The notes under the pieces: generated by a model
Database searches by the model: none
What the model saw: the letters and a program-made list of their open reading frames with translations, nothing else
What the model was told of the DNA's origin: nothing
Made by a program: the position numbers and the translations under genes
Assembly: GCF_000972705.2 (NCBI RefSeq)
Contig: NZ_LATL02000002.1
Coordinates: 1 to 18,570 of the forward strand
Source: Limnoraphis robusta CS-951
GTDB lineage: Bacteria > Cyanobacteriota > Cyanobacteriia > Cyanobacteriales > Microcoleaceae
Direction: 5' to 3'
DNA: 18,570 nucleotides
In this document: piece by piece, positions 7,776 to 14,490 of the stretch
Position numbering within the stretch: the stretch's first letter is position 1
How the letters are laid out: each line of letters begins with the position of its first letter

Positions 7776-7809
7776 GGGCTTTAGCCCTCTTTATTAAGCG
7801 CTGAAGCGC
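7776..7809. repeat. Paired GGGCTttAGCCC / GCGCTgaAGCGC hairpin repeat
   Basis: Two compact 5-bp-stem palindromes (7776-7787 and 7798-7809) lie 10 bp apart, flanked by GTTGTT and AACTACGAACC. A related GGGCTgaAGCCC palindrome followed by AGCAACTA is at 11378-11389. This is a dispersed intergenic REP-like repeat. It may stop transcription from either side, since the flanking genes converge. Confidence 0.6.
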
Positions 7810-7876
7810 AACTACGAACCGAGGATTTTATATTCGTTTATTTTTGACCACCTACTGAGTTGTAGTCTTTAAAATA

Positions 7877-8266
7877 TCAATTCGCCCAAAAATCCTGAAG
7901 TTCAGCATCCTTTTCTTCCAATTTCGATAAAGAAGCTTTAACTTTTTCTCGCTCTGCTTCTGACTCACTGTCACGTTCTACTTCTTTCCATTCTTCTCTA
8001 TTAGTCAACTCATAAACATCTGTTTTACCTTGGCGAATTTCCTTCTTTATCATACCGAGACTTTCCAACTCTTTTAAGCCGTACTGTGCTTTTCGGACAC
8101 TCATTTTACAGATACGAGCAATAGTTTGTAGGCTAGAGTAACACTTACCCCGACGAGCAATATGTGCGTACAGTCTGAACTGATATGGATTTAGACCATA
8201 CAAGTCCAGGTCAGCGTGGATAAATATCATTCCATTGGATGGATTGGATTTCTTGGGGATATTCAT
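7877..8266 (-). CDS. Winged helix-turn-helix protein (HTH_36-like)
   Basis: Protein of 129 residues. Residues 18-88 read as one winged HTH: DLDLYGLNPYQFRLYAHIARRG (first helices), SLQTIARICKMSVRKAQYGLKELESLGMI (HTH and recognition helix), and RQGKTDVYELT (wing). The tail from about 90 is a highly charged helix rich in Glu/Lys/Ser (EEWKEVERDSESEAEREK), likely coiled coil. The LNPYQFRLYAHIARR pattern is shared with replication-initiator and phage/plasmid HTH_36 proteins, and such cyanobacterial proteins often carry an extra C-terminal helical module. Here that module is absent and a similar sequence occurs in the divergent gene at 8556. The intergenic region holds direct repeats that are good candidates for its binding sites, so it probably binds its own upstream DNA as repressor or initiator. 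Specific function unproven. Confidence 0.75.
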   Translation of the reverse strand: MNIPKKSNPSNGMIFIHADLDLYGLNPYQFRLYAHIARRGKCYSSLQTIARICKMSVRKAQYGLKELESLGMIKKEIRQGKTDVYELTNREEWKEVERDSESEAEREKVKASLSKLEEKDAELQDFWAN

Positions 8267-8278
8267 CTTGTTTTTATC

Positions 8279-8339
8279 GCAGATTATCTATCTGACCCCA
8301 GTATATCATGCAGATCATACCCGTGCATATGATGCAGAT
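8279..8339. promoter_or_regulatory. GCAGAT boxes in divergent promoter region
   Basis: GCAGAT occurs at 8279-8284, 8310-8315 and 8334-8339. The last two are within the longer match ATGCAGAT, with CAT/TAT contexts around them. An inverted near-copy GTCTGCAT is at 8419-8426. The region lies directly upstream of the winged-helix gene, so these may be operator sites. Confidence 0.4.
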
Positions 8340-8388
8340 AAAGTATATCCATGAAATTTAAAGTTAATCCATTAGAAAGTTAATCCAT
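8340..8388. repeat. Three-copy 13-bp iteron-like direct repeat
   Basis: AAAGTTAATCCAT occurs exactly at 8360-8372 and 8376-8388, and as AAAGTATATCCAT (11 of 13) at 8340-8352. Spacings are 20 and 16 bp. Short direct repeats beside a winged-helix initiator-like gene are typical of iteron origins and of autoregulated initiator promoters. No DnaA box was identified with confidence. Confidence 0.6.
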
Positions 8389-8483
8389 ATAACTTACTTT
8401 TTATATTGGTACTACTTTGTCTGCATTTTGTGCGGATCTAGACAGATTGATATGCAGCAGTCTAAGATAAAAACAAAGAAAGC

Positions 8484-8547
8484 CAACTGTGGCGCAGTTG
8501 ACTCTCTAAATGTCATTTATGTAATCTCGCACCCAGTAAATTCTGGG
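8484..8547. promoter_or_regulatory. Two hairpins in the leader of the gene at 8556
   Basis: CAACTG-tggcg-CAGTTG (8484-8500) is a perfect 6-bp stem, extendable past one mismatch by AG/CT. CCCAG-taaatt-CTGGG (8532-8547) is a perfect 5-bp stem ending 8 bp before the ATG. The second would lie in the ribosome-loading zone, where no Shine-Dalgarno sequence is seen. Structure-dependent expression is possible. Confidence 0.4.
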
Positions 8548-8555
8548 CTAATTTG

Positions 8556-8969
8556 ATGTACCACAATTATAACGCAGCGCTTGAGACAATTCAAGCAGTC
8601 AACGATTTGCTGAAAACTGTAACCGAAGCCTCAAGTCAACTTGGGGCTAATTCTGTACTTGACATCCTGAAGTTTAGCGGGGTTTGCGAAACGTCCAAAA
8701 CTCAGCAACCTGCATCTAAAGCAATTGCTGAAACTCTCGAACAGGGAAGGAAAGCAATCATGCTTGTTCAGATTGAGAAAGCGGGGATTGAACTGACTCC
8801 GCGTTTGAAATCTTTGATTAATAACTCGGATTTTCCAAATGTACAGGAGGCCATAAAAAGATACGAAACGTTTTACAGTAATCGTCAAGTTGGCAATCCA
8901 GCAGGGTTGTTTTACACCATTCTAAACAATCTGAACAACGAAAATCAGGGCAGTGCAGCTTCGGCATAA
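8556..8969 (+). CDS. Small helical protein, divergent partner of the winged-helix gene
   Basis: The product has 137 residues from the ATG at 8556. A TTG immediately before it (8553) is possible but less likely, and a TGA upstream in frame at 8499 rules out a longer protein. It appears all-helical and soluble. The N-terminal part (ALETIQAVNDLLKTVTEASSQLG) is amphipathic. The C-terminal part, GIELTPRLKSLI...VQEAIKRYETFYSNRQVGNPAGLFYTILNN, resembles the terminal module seen in many cyanobacterial HTH_36/replication-type proteins, where helices end in a V-x-NP-x-G-x-x/L pattern. I do not recognise a named family for the whole. Position suggests it works with, or was once part of, the winged-helix protein. 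No Shine-Dalgarno is visible, and two hairpins lie in the leader. Real gene likely; function unknown. Confidence 0.65.
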   Translation: MYHNYNAALETIQAVNDLLKTVTEASSQLGANSVLDILKFSGVCETSKTQQPASKAIAETLEQGRKAIMLVQIEKAGIELTPRLKSLINNSDFPNVQEAIKRYETFYSNRQVGNPAGLFYTILNNLNNENQGSAASA

Positions 8970-8988
8970 GTTGAAGTAAATTGAGAAC

Positions 8989-9009
8989 GGGTGGGCGATG
9001 AACCCACCC
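8989..9009. terminator. Bidirectional hairpin between convergent genes
   Basis: GGGTGGG-cgatgaa-CCCACCC is a perfect 7-bp GC-rich stem between the 8556 gene and the chlB stop. No clean T-run lies on either side, so it may be a terminator or another dispersed GC-rich repeat serving as one. Confidence 0.55.
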
Positions 9010-9017
9010 CAACAAAA

Positions 9018-10544
9018 TTAAGCCCCAACCGCTTCTTTTGCGGCGTACATCACTTCTAACGTAATCTCAGATAAACCGCGTTCACGGGCAAATTTCTCGG
9101 TGTTTCGCTTCACTTTTCCGCGAACAAACCCCGGAACTTTATTCAATTCCGCTTTGGCATCTTTCGCCCAATTCAAATCAGATTCCGCCGAAATACCCTT
9201 GTGAATCACTTCTTTTGTATCATGTCCGCCAAAGATTTCTAACAGGTGATCTTCCATTCCCAAGGTAAAGGAATTATACACTAAATCAACCACCTGATTC
9301 GCGCCTTCATAGCCCATAAACGGACGATAACCAACGGGGAAGTTTTGAATATGAATGGGCGCTGCAATTACCCCACAAGGAATATTTAAGCGCTTCCCAA
9401 CATGACGTTCCATTTGGGTTCCAAAAATCGCCGAAGGTTCTAACCGGGCGATCGCATCTCCTATCTCACCATTATCCTCACTAATCAGGATTTCATCGCA
9501 ATATTCACCCACTTGTTCTTTGAACCATTCTGCATCATATTTGCAGTAAGTTCCGGCTAATACCACTTTAATTCCCATTTCTCGAGCCAGAATTTTTGTC
9601 ATCGCTGCGGCGTGGGTATTATCCCCAAATACAACAGCTTTTTTACCTGTTAAATTCTGACAGTCTATCGAACGAGAGAACCAAGCTGCTTGAGAAATAA
9701 ACCGAGTTTGATTGTCAATATAGTCTTCATAATTTACATTGGCGCCCTGTTCGTTTAATACCTTTTGAATCATCCGAATACAACGGGCTGTTTCTACAAT
9801 TCCCATCGGGGTAATATCAATATAAGGCATGGCGAATTCTGCTTGTAAATATTTCGCCGCCATCACGCCGACTTCCCGATAAGGCACCAAATTAAACCAA
9901 GCGCGAGGTAAATTTTTCAGGTTGTGAACAGAAGCGCCTTCAGGGACGACTTCATTGACTTCTATTCCTAAATCTGCCATCAACCGTTTTAATTCGGTGC
10001 AGTCGTGGTTATTATGAAAACCGAGGGTGGTCATTCCCCAAATATTAACAGAAGGTTTTTCGGTTTTTGCTTCGGGAAGTTCGCCTTTTTTCTGGGCTTT
10101 TTTCAGATAAAATTCAACAATTTGATGTAAGGTGCGATCGGCTGCTTGCAGTTCATTCGCCCGATAATGATTGACATCCGCGAGCATTACATCGCCCTTA
10201 GAATCAATTTGAGCGCGTTCAACAAAATTCTGTAAATCTTCTTGTAAAATACTAGAAGTACAAGTCGGAGTTAAGACAATTAAATCTGGGTTTTCTTCTT
10301 GATCTTTACGAACAATATTATCAACGACTTTTTCTTGAGAACCCCGTGCTAAAACGTTTCGATCAACAACACTTGTCGTTACTGGGGTATAGTTCCGTTC
10401 TCGTTCAAGCATCGAACGCATGACGTTAAAATAGTCATCTCCTAACGGTGCGTGCATGATCGCATGAACATTTTTAAATGAACTGGCAATGCGAAGGGTG
10501 CCAATGTGAGCGGGGCCTGCATACATCCAGTAAGCCAATTTCAT
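9018..10544 (-). CDS. chlB: Light-independent protochlorophyllide reductase subunit B
   Basis: The 508-residue product matches ChlB throughout, starting [18 protein letters not shown]. With ChlN it forms the catalytic (NB)2 component of dark-operative protochlorophyllide oxidoreductase, which reduces protochlorophyllide to chlorophyllide with electrons from the ChlL Fe protein. Asp36 in [10 protein letters not shown] is the unusual aspartate ligand of the NB [4Fe-4S] cluster known from this family. [14 protein letters not shown] holds a conserved cysteine. The nitrogenase MoFe-like fold continues to about residue 440. The C-terminal 55 residues (from [20 protein letters not shown]) are the PCP-reductase small domain typical of ChlB/BchB. 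In most cyanobacteria chlB lies apart from chlL-chlN, as here. The ATG at 10544 is the standard start, and no truncation is seen. Upstream lies a 327-bp regulatory gap. Confidence 0.98.
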   Translation of the reverse strand: MKLAYWMYAGPAHIGTLRIASSFKNVHAIMHAPLGDDYFNVMRSMLERERNYTPVTTSVVDRNVLARGSQEKVVDNIVRKDQEENPDLIVLTPTCTSSILQEDLQNFVERAQIDSKGDVMLADVNHYRANELQAADRTLHQIVEFYLKKAQKKGELPEAKTEKPSVNIWGMTTLGFHNNHDCTELKRLMADLGIEVNEVVPEGASVHNLKNLPRAWFNLVPYREVGVMAAKYLQAEFAMPYIDITPMGIVETARCIRMIQKVLNEQGANVNYEDYIDNQTRFISQAAWFSRSIDCQNLTGKKAVVFGDNTHAAAMTKILAREMGIKVVLAGTYCKYDAEWFKEQVGEYCDEILISEDNGEIGDAIARLEPSAIFGTQMERHVGKRLNIPCGVIAAPIHIQNFPVGYRPFMGYEGANQVVDLVYNSFTLGMEDHLLEIFGGHDTKEVIHKGISAESDLNWAKDAKAELNKVPGFVRGKVKRNTEKFARERGLSEITLEVMYAAKEAVGA

Positions 10545-10871
10545 AACATTTTTCTCCGTCTTTGTGTGATTTGATAAGAGTCTGTTGTGATTTTCTCAAA
10601 TATTTTGCGGATCAAAGTCGAGAATCATAAAACTTTAAATTGACCCTTTGATCGCAAATTGAGTTTGTACTCAGGATTCAGTGTGCCACTAAAGCAATCC
10701 TTTTATTGTTTAATGACAAAAATCTTAATCTTTTAGGTTTTTTGTAAACTTAAGTATCGGAATTGATACAAAAGTTGATGACTCACGATCAAGAAACTGG
10801 GGTGTTTGCAGAATTTCTCAATCAAGGTTCTAAATTCGTTATCCTAGAAATTAAAGATTTCTGGAAAAATT
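10545..10871. promoter_or_regulatory. 327-bp divergent spacer between chlB and the DUF29 gene
   Basis: An AT-rich region that must hold the promoters of both genes. I see A/T tracts around 10697-10750 and a short inverted repeat GTATC-ggaatt-GATAC near 10754-10769, but no confident -35/-10 pair. A 40-codon open frame (ATG at 10778, TAA ending at 10900) runs in plus direction and overlaps the DUF29 start in another frame. It could be a leader peptide or chance. Confidence 0.4.
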
Positions 10872-11324
10872 ATGATGAAAACTCAACCAGATTGGCATAA
10901 TTTAGCAGCTTCTTCTGAGTACCAGACAGCAATTATTATTCAAAAACTATTACAGGAGAAAAAATGGATGGAAGCGGATCAGGGTTTAGGTGTTTTAATT
11001 GAATCTATGGGAAAATCTAAAAAATTAGCATTAAAAAGCCAGCTTATTCGATTAATGAGTCATGTAATTAAATGGAAATGTCAACCCGAACGTCGTTCTT
11101 CAAGTTGGGCGGTGACAATTTTATCGGCTCGTAATGAAATTGAGGATATTCAAGAAGAGATTCCCAGTTTAAATCGAAATTATCTAGAGTCTGTTTGGGA
11201 GCAATCTTTTAATAAAGCTGTTAAACAGGCTGAAATTGAAATGAATAAAAAATGTGATCTAACTTTACTTTCTTGGGAAGAAGTATTTGAACAAGAGTAT
11301 ACATTATTAAATCCCAATGAGTAA
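10872..11324 (+). CDS. DUF29 family protein
   Basis: The 150-residue length is typical for DUF29, a small soluble helical family greatly expanded in cyanobacteria and without known function. Family features seen are an opening W/Y-rich segment, LGVLIESMGKSKKLALKSQLIRLMSHVIKWKCQPE (usually I-E-S/D-M-G followed by a hydrophobic helix with H-L-L-K and Q-P), then SSSWAVTILSARNEI (usually SW-x-x-I-x-x-x-R) and PSLNRNY. Two ATGs are adjacent (10872 and 10875). It stands alone, divergent from chlB. Sequence is AT-rich and diverged from the consensus, but the frame is intact. Confidence 0.85.
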   Translation: MMKTQPDWHNLAASSEYQTAIIIQKLLQEKKWMEADQGLGVLIESMGKSKKLALKSQLIRLMSHVIKWKCQPERRSSSWAVTILSARNEIEDIQEEIPSLNRNYLESVWEQSFNKAVKQAEIEMNKKCDLTLLSWEEVFEQEYTLLNPNE

Positions 11325-11377
11325 TATAATAACTGGGTTCGTTGTTGCAATACACGCGCAATAGAAATATAGAAATA

Positions 11378-11389
11378 GGGCTGAAGCCC
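11378..11389. repeat. GGGCTgaAGCCC hairpin repeat
   Basis: A 5-bp-stem palindrome followed by AGCAACTAG, of the same family as the pair at 7776-7809. It lies in the spacer between the convergent DUF29 and hydrolase genes. Confidence 0.5.
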
Positions 11390-11479
11390 AGCAACTAGCT
11401 CTACTACAAGCTTTTTAAAATTTAATGATAATCAAGAGGGGTGAAAAGATAAGTTAACCATTTAAATGGGGTAGGGGTA

Positions 11480-11508
11480 GCGGGCAAGATGCCCGCACTA
11501 CTTTTTTT
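11480..11508 (+). terminator. Hairpin plus T-run downstream of DUF29 gene
   Basis: GCGGGC-aagat-GCCCGC (11480-11496), with flanking GTA/TAC able to extend the stem, is followed by seven T at 11502-11508. The form is Rho-independent for plus-strand transcripts. It sits 8 bp before the stop of the converging hydrolase gene and may also be a repeat-derived element. Confidence 0.65.
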
Positions 11509-11515
11509 GGATAGA

Positions 11516-12424
11516 TTAATTTTCCACTTTTGTCAGCAAACGTTCTGAAGTTAAAATCCAATCTAATAAAATCGGATTTACTAATTCTGGGGCTTCATCT
11601 TGCGGACAATGACCAACTCCTTCTAAGGGAATAAATTGTTTAACCGCCTCAAATTTACCATATTCACGACCTAATTCTATCGGTTCCCAAGGATCATCTG
11701 TTCCCCATAACATAATCGCTGGACAGGGTAAAATCGGCAGTAAATCTTCAGGTAAAGGCCCTTGAGAATAACTCGTAAATGCGACAAACACATCAACCGC
11801 ACCTTGATCTTTTGCCGGAATTAATAACATTTCGACTAATTCTTCTGTTACGGCTTCGGAGCGTTTGTAGGCTTGTAAGAGAATTTTTTTAACGGTTTGA
11901 GGTGTCGCTAACTGTTTAAAAAAGAACTGACTCACCCATTTTAAACCTAGAATTTTCTGAGCAATATCGGCTCCAAAACTTCGATACCAAGGAATTTGTG
12001 AGCGTTTGCGTTCGTGAAGAAGTCGCAGCGAACAATTGAGTAAAGCAACTTCAATGACAAGTTCAGGATAATCAACAGCCGCTTGCATAACTGCAATACA
12101 ACCTATCGAATTTCCGACTAAAAATGCAGGTGTTCCGACGACTTCCCGACAAAAATCAGCGATTTGTTGACCCCAAGTTTCAAAGGTATAAGAAAGTTCG
12201 AGAGTGGGAAGGGGTTTTGCTGAACCTCCAAACCCTAACAAATCTATCGCAAAAACACGACAATTTAATGCAAGTTCGGGGATATTTTTACGCCAATGTC
12301 CCCAGGATGCACCGAAGCCATGCACTAAAATCACCGCAGGGCCAGTATTTCCTTCGGCGTAGTAACAGATGGGAAAGCCTTTCCACATCCAGGTTTGCGG
12401 TTGAGATAAGGTTGAGAGCATCAT
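11516..12424 (-). CDS. Alpha/beta fold hydrolase
   Basis: The 302-residue product from the ATG at 12424 has the full catalytic set. VILVHGFGASWGHWRKN carries the oxyanion HG. Nucleophile Ser106 lies in LVGNSIGC (G-x-S-x-G), the acid is Asp243 or Asp244 in LWGTDDPWEP, and His272 lies in EGVGHCPQDEAPE. A helical cap (about residues 130-225) starts with LNCSLRLLHERKR, a signature of a cyanobacterial/plastid group related to pheophytinase-type hydrolases. The lipid or pigment substrate is not known here. No signal peptide is seen, so it is likely cytoplasmic or peripheral. The frame extends upstream to a TTG at 12478, adding 18 residues that include a near-HIP1 sequence. The paired ATG codons at 12424/12421 are preferred because recognisable similarity begins just after (PQTWMWKGFPICYY). 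It stands alone on its strand. Confidence 0.85.
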   Translation of the reverse strand: MMLSTLSQPQTWMWKGFPICYYAEGNTGPAVILVHGFGASWGHWRKNIPELALNCRVFAIDLLGFGGSAKPLPTLELSYTFETWGQQIADFCREVVGTPAFLVGNSIGCIAVMQAAVDYPELVIEVALLNCSLRLLHERKRSQIPWYRSFGADIAQKILGLKWVSQFFFKQLATPQTVKKILLQAYKRSEAVTEELVEMLLIPAKDQGAVDVFVAFTSYSQGPLPEDLLPILPCPAIMLWGTDDPWEPIELGREYGKFEAVKQFIPLEGVGHCPQDEAPELVNPILLDWILTSERLLTKVEN

Positions 12425-12775
12425 CAGGACTGAGTTGGAGATAGAGCGATCGATAAAACCTTCTTTATTATTCCACAAATTGCTTTGATGAGGTTTGCTT
12501 ATCTAAAATTTGCAAGATAAATCAGATTTAATTTATTGATGAGCTTTGATTAATCAACGAGGTTAAATCTCTTGATTTTAACGAAAAATTAAAGGAGAAA
12601 TAAGCAGAACTCATAGAATAGTTTTGTAAAATACAGACTGATTTACAAAACTTTTACAATTGTTAAAATATTTTTTTCAATTCCTTTACCTATTTCTATG
12701 TAAAGGTTTGTATCTTAGAAGATATAGAACAGAAAACAGCAGAAATTTGTTCATTCTGAACAGTTAGAGGCAGCT
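12425..12775. promoter_or_regulatory. AT-rich divergent spacer with three inverted repeats
   Basis: Spacer between the hydrolase and the Mo-nitrogenase C-terminal-domain gene. Three palindromes follow each other: AGTTTTGTAAA-atacagactga-TTTACAAAACT (12620-12652, 11-bp arms, two more pairs beyond one mismatch), CCTTTAC-ctatttctat-GTAAAGG (12683-12706), and TATCTT-AG-AAGATA (12711-12724). ACAATTGT lies between the first two. All are within 160 bp of the downstream ATG, so they are candidate operators or leader structure. Confidence 0.6.
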
Positions 12776-13036
12776 ATGAATAATCAAGTCTCACGTTTGT
12801 TTAATCCTCTAGGTCAATGGCTCGACAGTTTAGAAATTCACGATCCACAATTCGCTTTATTCCTCTACAAAGCGATTCCGGCTCAATGTCCTTTTGAACG
12901 AGAATTCAAAATTGCAGGTCGAACTTTTCTGAAAATTCCGCCGTTATGTAAACTCAATCCTCTTTATGATCAAGTGGTCGGTTTGCGTTTTCGGGCGATG
13001 TGTTATTTAGTTGATGAATGTGGAATGACCATCTAA
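12776..13036 (+). CDS. Mo-dependent nitrogenase C-terminal-domain small protein
   Basis: This 86-residue protein consists almost wholly of the Mo-nitro_C domain: WLDSLEIHDPQFALFLYKAIPAQCPFERE, then FLKIPPLCKLNPLYDQVVGLRFRAMCYLVDECG. Two cysteines in the PAQCPFER and PPLCKLNP motifs and two more in MCYLVDEC are the conserved ones. The name comes from a region once fused to nitrogenase annotation. Stand-alone copies are common in cyanobacteria, including non-fixers, and their role is not established, so no nitrogen fixation is implied. The ATG at 12776 is preceded by GTTAGAGGCAGCT, giving AGAGG at a usable distance. A strong hairpin terminator follows. The palindrome-rich leader suggests regulation. 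Confidence 0.88.
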   Translation: MNNQVSRLFNPLGQWLDSLEIHDPQFALFLYKAIPAQCPFEREFKIAGRTFLKIPPLCKLNPLYDQVVGLRFRAMCYLVDECGMTI

Positions 13037-13060
13037 ATCTCTATCTAAAGAAGTAGAGAT
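13037..13060. repeat. Hairpin immediately after the stop codon
   Basis: ATCTCTA-tctaaagaag-TAGAGAT is a perfect 7-bp stem starting one base after the TAA. It is AT-rich and lacks a T-run, so it may stabilise the mRNA 3' end rather than terminate. Confidence 0.4.
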
Positions 13061-13076
13061 CAACTCTAATCAAATC

Positions 13077-13115
13077 TGATCAATTTTCCAGAAAGAGGAA
13101 AAGTTGATCATTTTC
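13077..13115 (+). terminator. Rho-independent-type terminator of the Mo-nitro_C gene
   Basis: TGATCAATTTTCC (13077-13089) pairs with GGAAAA and TTGATCA (13097-13102, 13104-13110), giving 13 bp with a one-base G bulge and a 7-nt loop. TTTTCT follows. Confidence 0.65.
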
Positions 13116-13183
13116 TAGAAAACAGAGGGCAGATATCCCAAATTCTGCTATCTTATAAGGTGAGTCGAGTTTATAGATCTATT

Positions 13184-13381
13184 ATGTCACTAGAAATGAA
13201 AGTCCCCAGTATGGTTTGTAATGGTTGTGTAGACACTGTTACCAAAGCGATTAAAGGACTAGATTCAGACGCAAAAGTTGAGATTGATTTAGTAACCAAG
13301 ACGGTGAAGGTAGACGGAAAGCCTTCGGAAGACTCTATTAAACAAGCAATTACGTCGGTGGGTCACACGGTAGAAAGTTAA
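13184..13381 (+). CDS. Heavy-metal-associated (HMA) domain protein, copper-chaperone-like
   Basis: From the ATG at 13184 the product is 65 residues, the size of Atx1/CopZ-type metallochaperones. It shows the ferredoxin-like HMA pattern: a first strand MSLEMKVPSM, the metal-binding CxxC as Cys12-Asn-Gly-Cys15, then VTKAIKGLDSDAKVEIDLVTKTVKV and IKQAITSVGHTVES. It should bind Cu(I) or a similar soft metal in the cytoplasm and pass it to a P-type ATPase; no such ATPase is in the window. A longer frame begins at a GTG at 13160, adding eight residues not expected for the family, so the ATG is chosen. It lies 54 bp upstream of the cysteine-hydrolase gene on the same strand. Specific metal not deducible. 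Confidence 0.85.
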   Translation: MSLEMKVPSMVCNGCVDTVTKAIKGLDSDAKVEIDLVTKTVKVDGKPSEDSIKQAITSVGHTVES

Positions 13382-13435
13382 ATTCTCCATAACAGCTTCA
13401 CTCCTCAACAACTTGTCTATTTTTTCCGAAAACCG

Positions 13436-14467
13436 ATGACAATACCGCAGTGCCAAAAACTGCCGATTCCTGATCATTTTGATGCGAAAAAGGTTGGGGA
13501 GGTTTGGCGCGTCCCCTACCAACAACGAGCGACAGAAGCAAAAACCTGGACAAAACAACACAGTATTCAACCCGCAGCTACAGATAAAATGCGGGTTTGT
13601 TTGCTATTAATTGATGTTCAAAACACGTTTTGTATTCCCGACTTTGAGTTATTTGTCGCCGGAAATTCGGGTAAAGGCGCAGTTGAAGATAATATTCGTT
13701 TGTGTGAGTTTATTTATGGCAATTTAGGGAATATTAGCCAGGTTATTGTTACGCTAGATACTCACACCGCGATGCAGATTTTTCACCCGATTTTTTGGGT
13801 AAACGACAAAGGAGAACATCCCGAACCTGCTACACTCATTCAGTTTGAAGATGTTCAAAGTGGACTGTGGAAAGTTAACCCTGGGGTAGCGGAAAGTTTA
13901 GCAGGGGGAGATTATCAAACCCTAGAAAAACACGCCCTTCATTATACCCAACAATTGACTGATGGGGGTCGATTTCCCCTAACCGTTTGGCCCTATCATT
14001 CGATGTTAGGGGGAATTGGTCATGGGTTAGTTTCTGCGGTAGAAGAAGCGATTTTTTTTCAGACGATTTCTCGCCAAACTCAAGCCAAATTTGAACTCAA
14101 AGGGGATCATCCTCTCACTGAAAACTATTCGGTCTTTAAACCTGAAGTTTTAGAGAGTTTTGCAGGAGGTTTAATGACTGCAAAAAATGACCGTTTAATC
14201 CAAAATGTATTAGAGTTTGATCGAGTGATTATCGCCGGACAAGCCAAAAGTCATTGTGTTGCTTGGACAGTTGAGGATTTACTCACAGAAATTCAAAAAC
14301 GAGATGCCAATCTCGCCCAGAAAATCTATCTGTTAGAAGATTGTACCTCGCCTGTGGTTGTACCGGGAATCGTTGATTATACCGAACAAGCAGAAACGGC
14401 TTTTAAACGCTTTGCTGAAGCCGGAATGAATCGAGTTAAATCTACTGAAATTCTATCAGGATGGTGA
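13436..14467 (+). CDS. Isochorismatase-superfamily cysteine hydrolase, nicotinamidase-like
   Basis: A 343-residue protein with the superfamily triad: Asp60 (CLLLIDVQNTF), a lysine probably Lys222 (ELKGDHPLTENYSVF), and nucleophile Cys274 (IIAGQAKSHCVAWTVEDLL). A nicotinamidase-type metal site also seems present, with Asp108 and His110 (TLDTHTAMQIFHP) and His188 (TVWPYHSM, matching the WPxHC motif). That favours amide hydrolysis of nicotinamide or a related compound, hence NAD salvage, over isochorismate. It is much longer than ordinary nicotinamidases (about 180-220 residues), with an N-terminal extension of about 50 residues and a large insertion between about 120 and 185. It is probably cytoplasmic, having no signal peptide. 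The HMA gene precedes it by 54 bp; co-transcription is possible without an obvious functional link. Substrate uncertain. Confidence 0.82.
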   Translation: MTIPQCQKLPIPDHFDAKKVGEVWRVPYQQRATEAKTWTKQHSIQPAATDKMRVCLLLIDVQNTFCIPDFELFVAGNSGKGAVEDNIRLCEFIYGNLGNISQVIVTLDTHTAMQIFHPIFWVNDKGEHPEPATLIQFEDVQSGLWKVNPGVAESLAGGDYQTLEKHALHYTQQLTDGGRFPLTVWPYHSMLGGIGHGLVSAVEEAIFFQTISRQTQAKFELKGDHPLTENYSVFKPEVLESFAGGLMTAKNDRLIQNVLEFDRVIIAGQAKSHCVAWTVEDLLTEIQKRDANLAQKIYLLEDCTSPVVVPGIVDYTEQAETAFKRFAEAGMNRVKSTEILSGW

Positions 14468-14490
14468 TGAATTTCAGGTTGAACTATTTT

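Noticed and set aside
8631..9015. Minus-strand ORFs over the 8556 gene
   Set aside because: Poor composition, no ribosome site, and entirely opposite a better plus-strand frame.
9018..10544. Nitrogenase NifK or BchB-like alternative for the gene
   Set aside because: Start sequence, Asp36 ligand and the C-terminal PCP-reductase domain identify ChlB.
12776..13036. Evidence for nitrogen fixation
   Set aside because: The Mo-nitro_C domain occurs as stand-alone small proteins in non-fixing cyanobacteria, and no nif gene is near.
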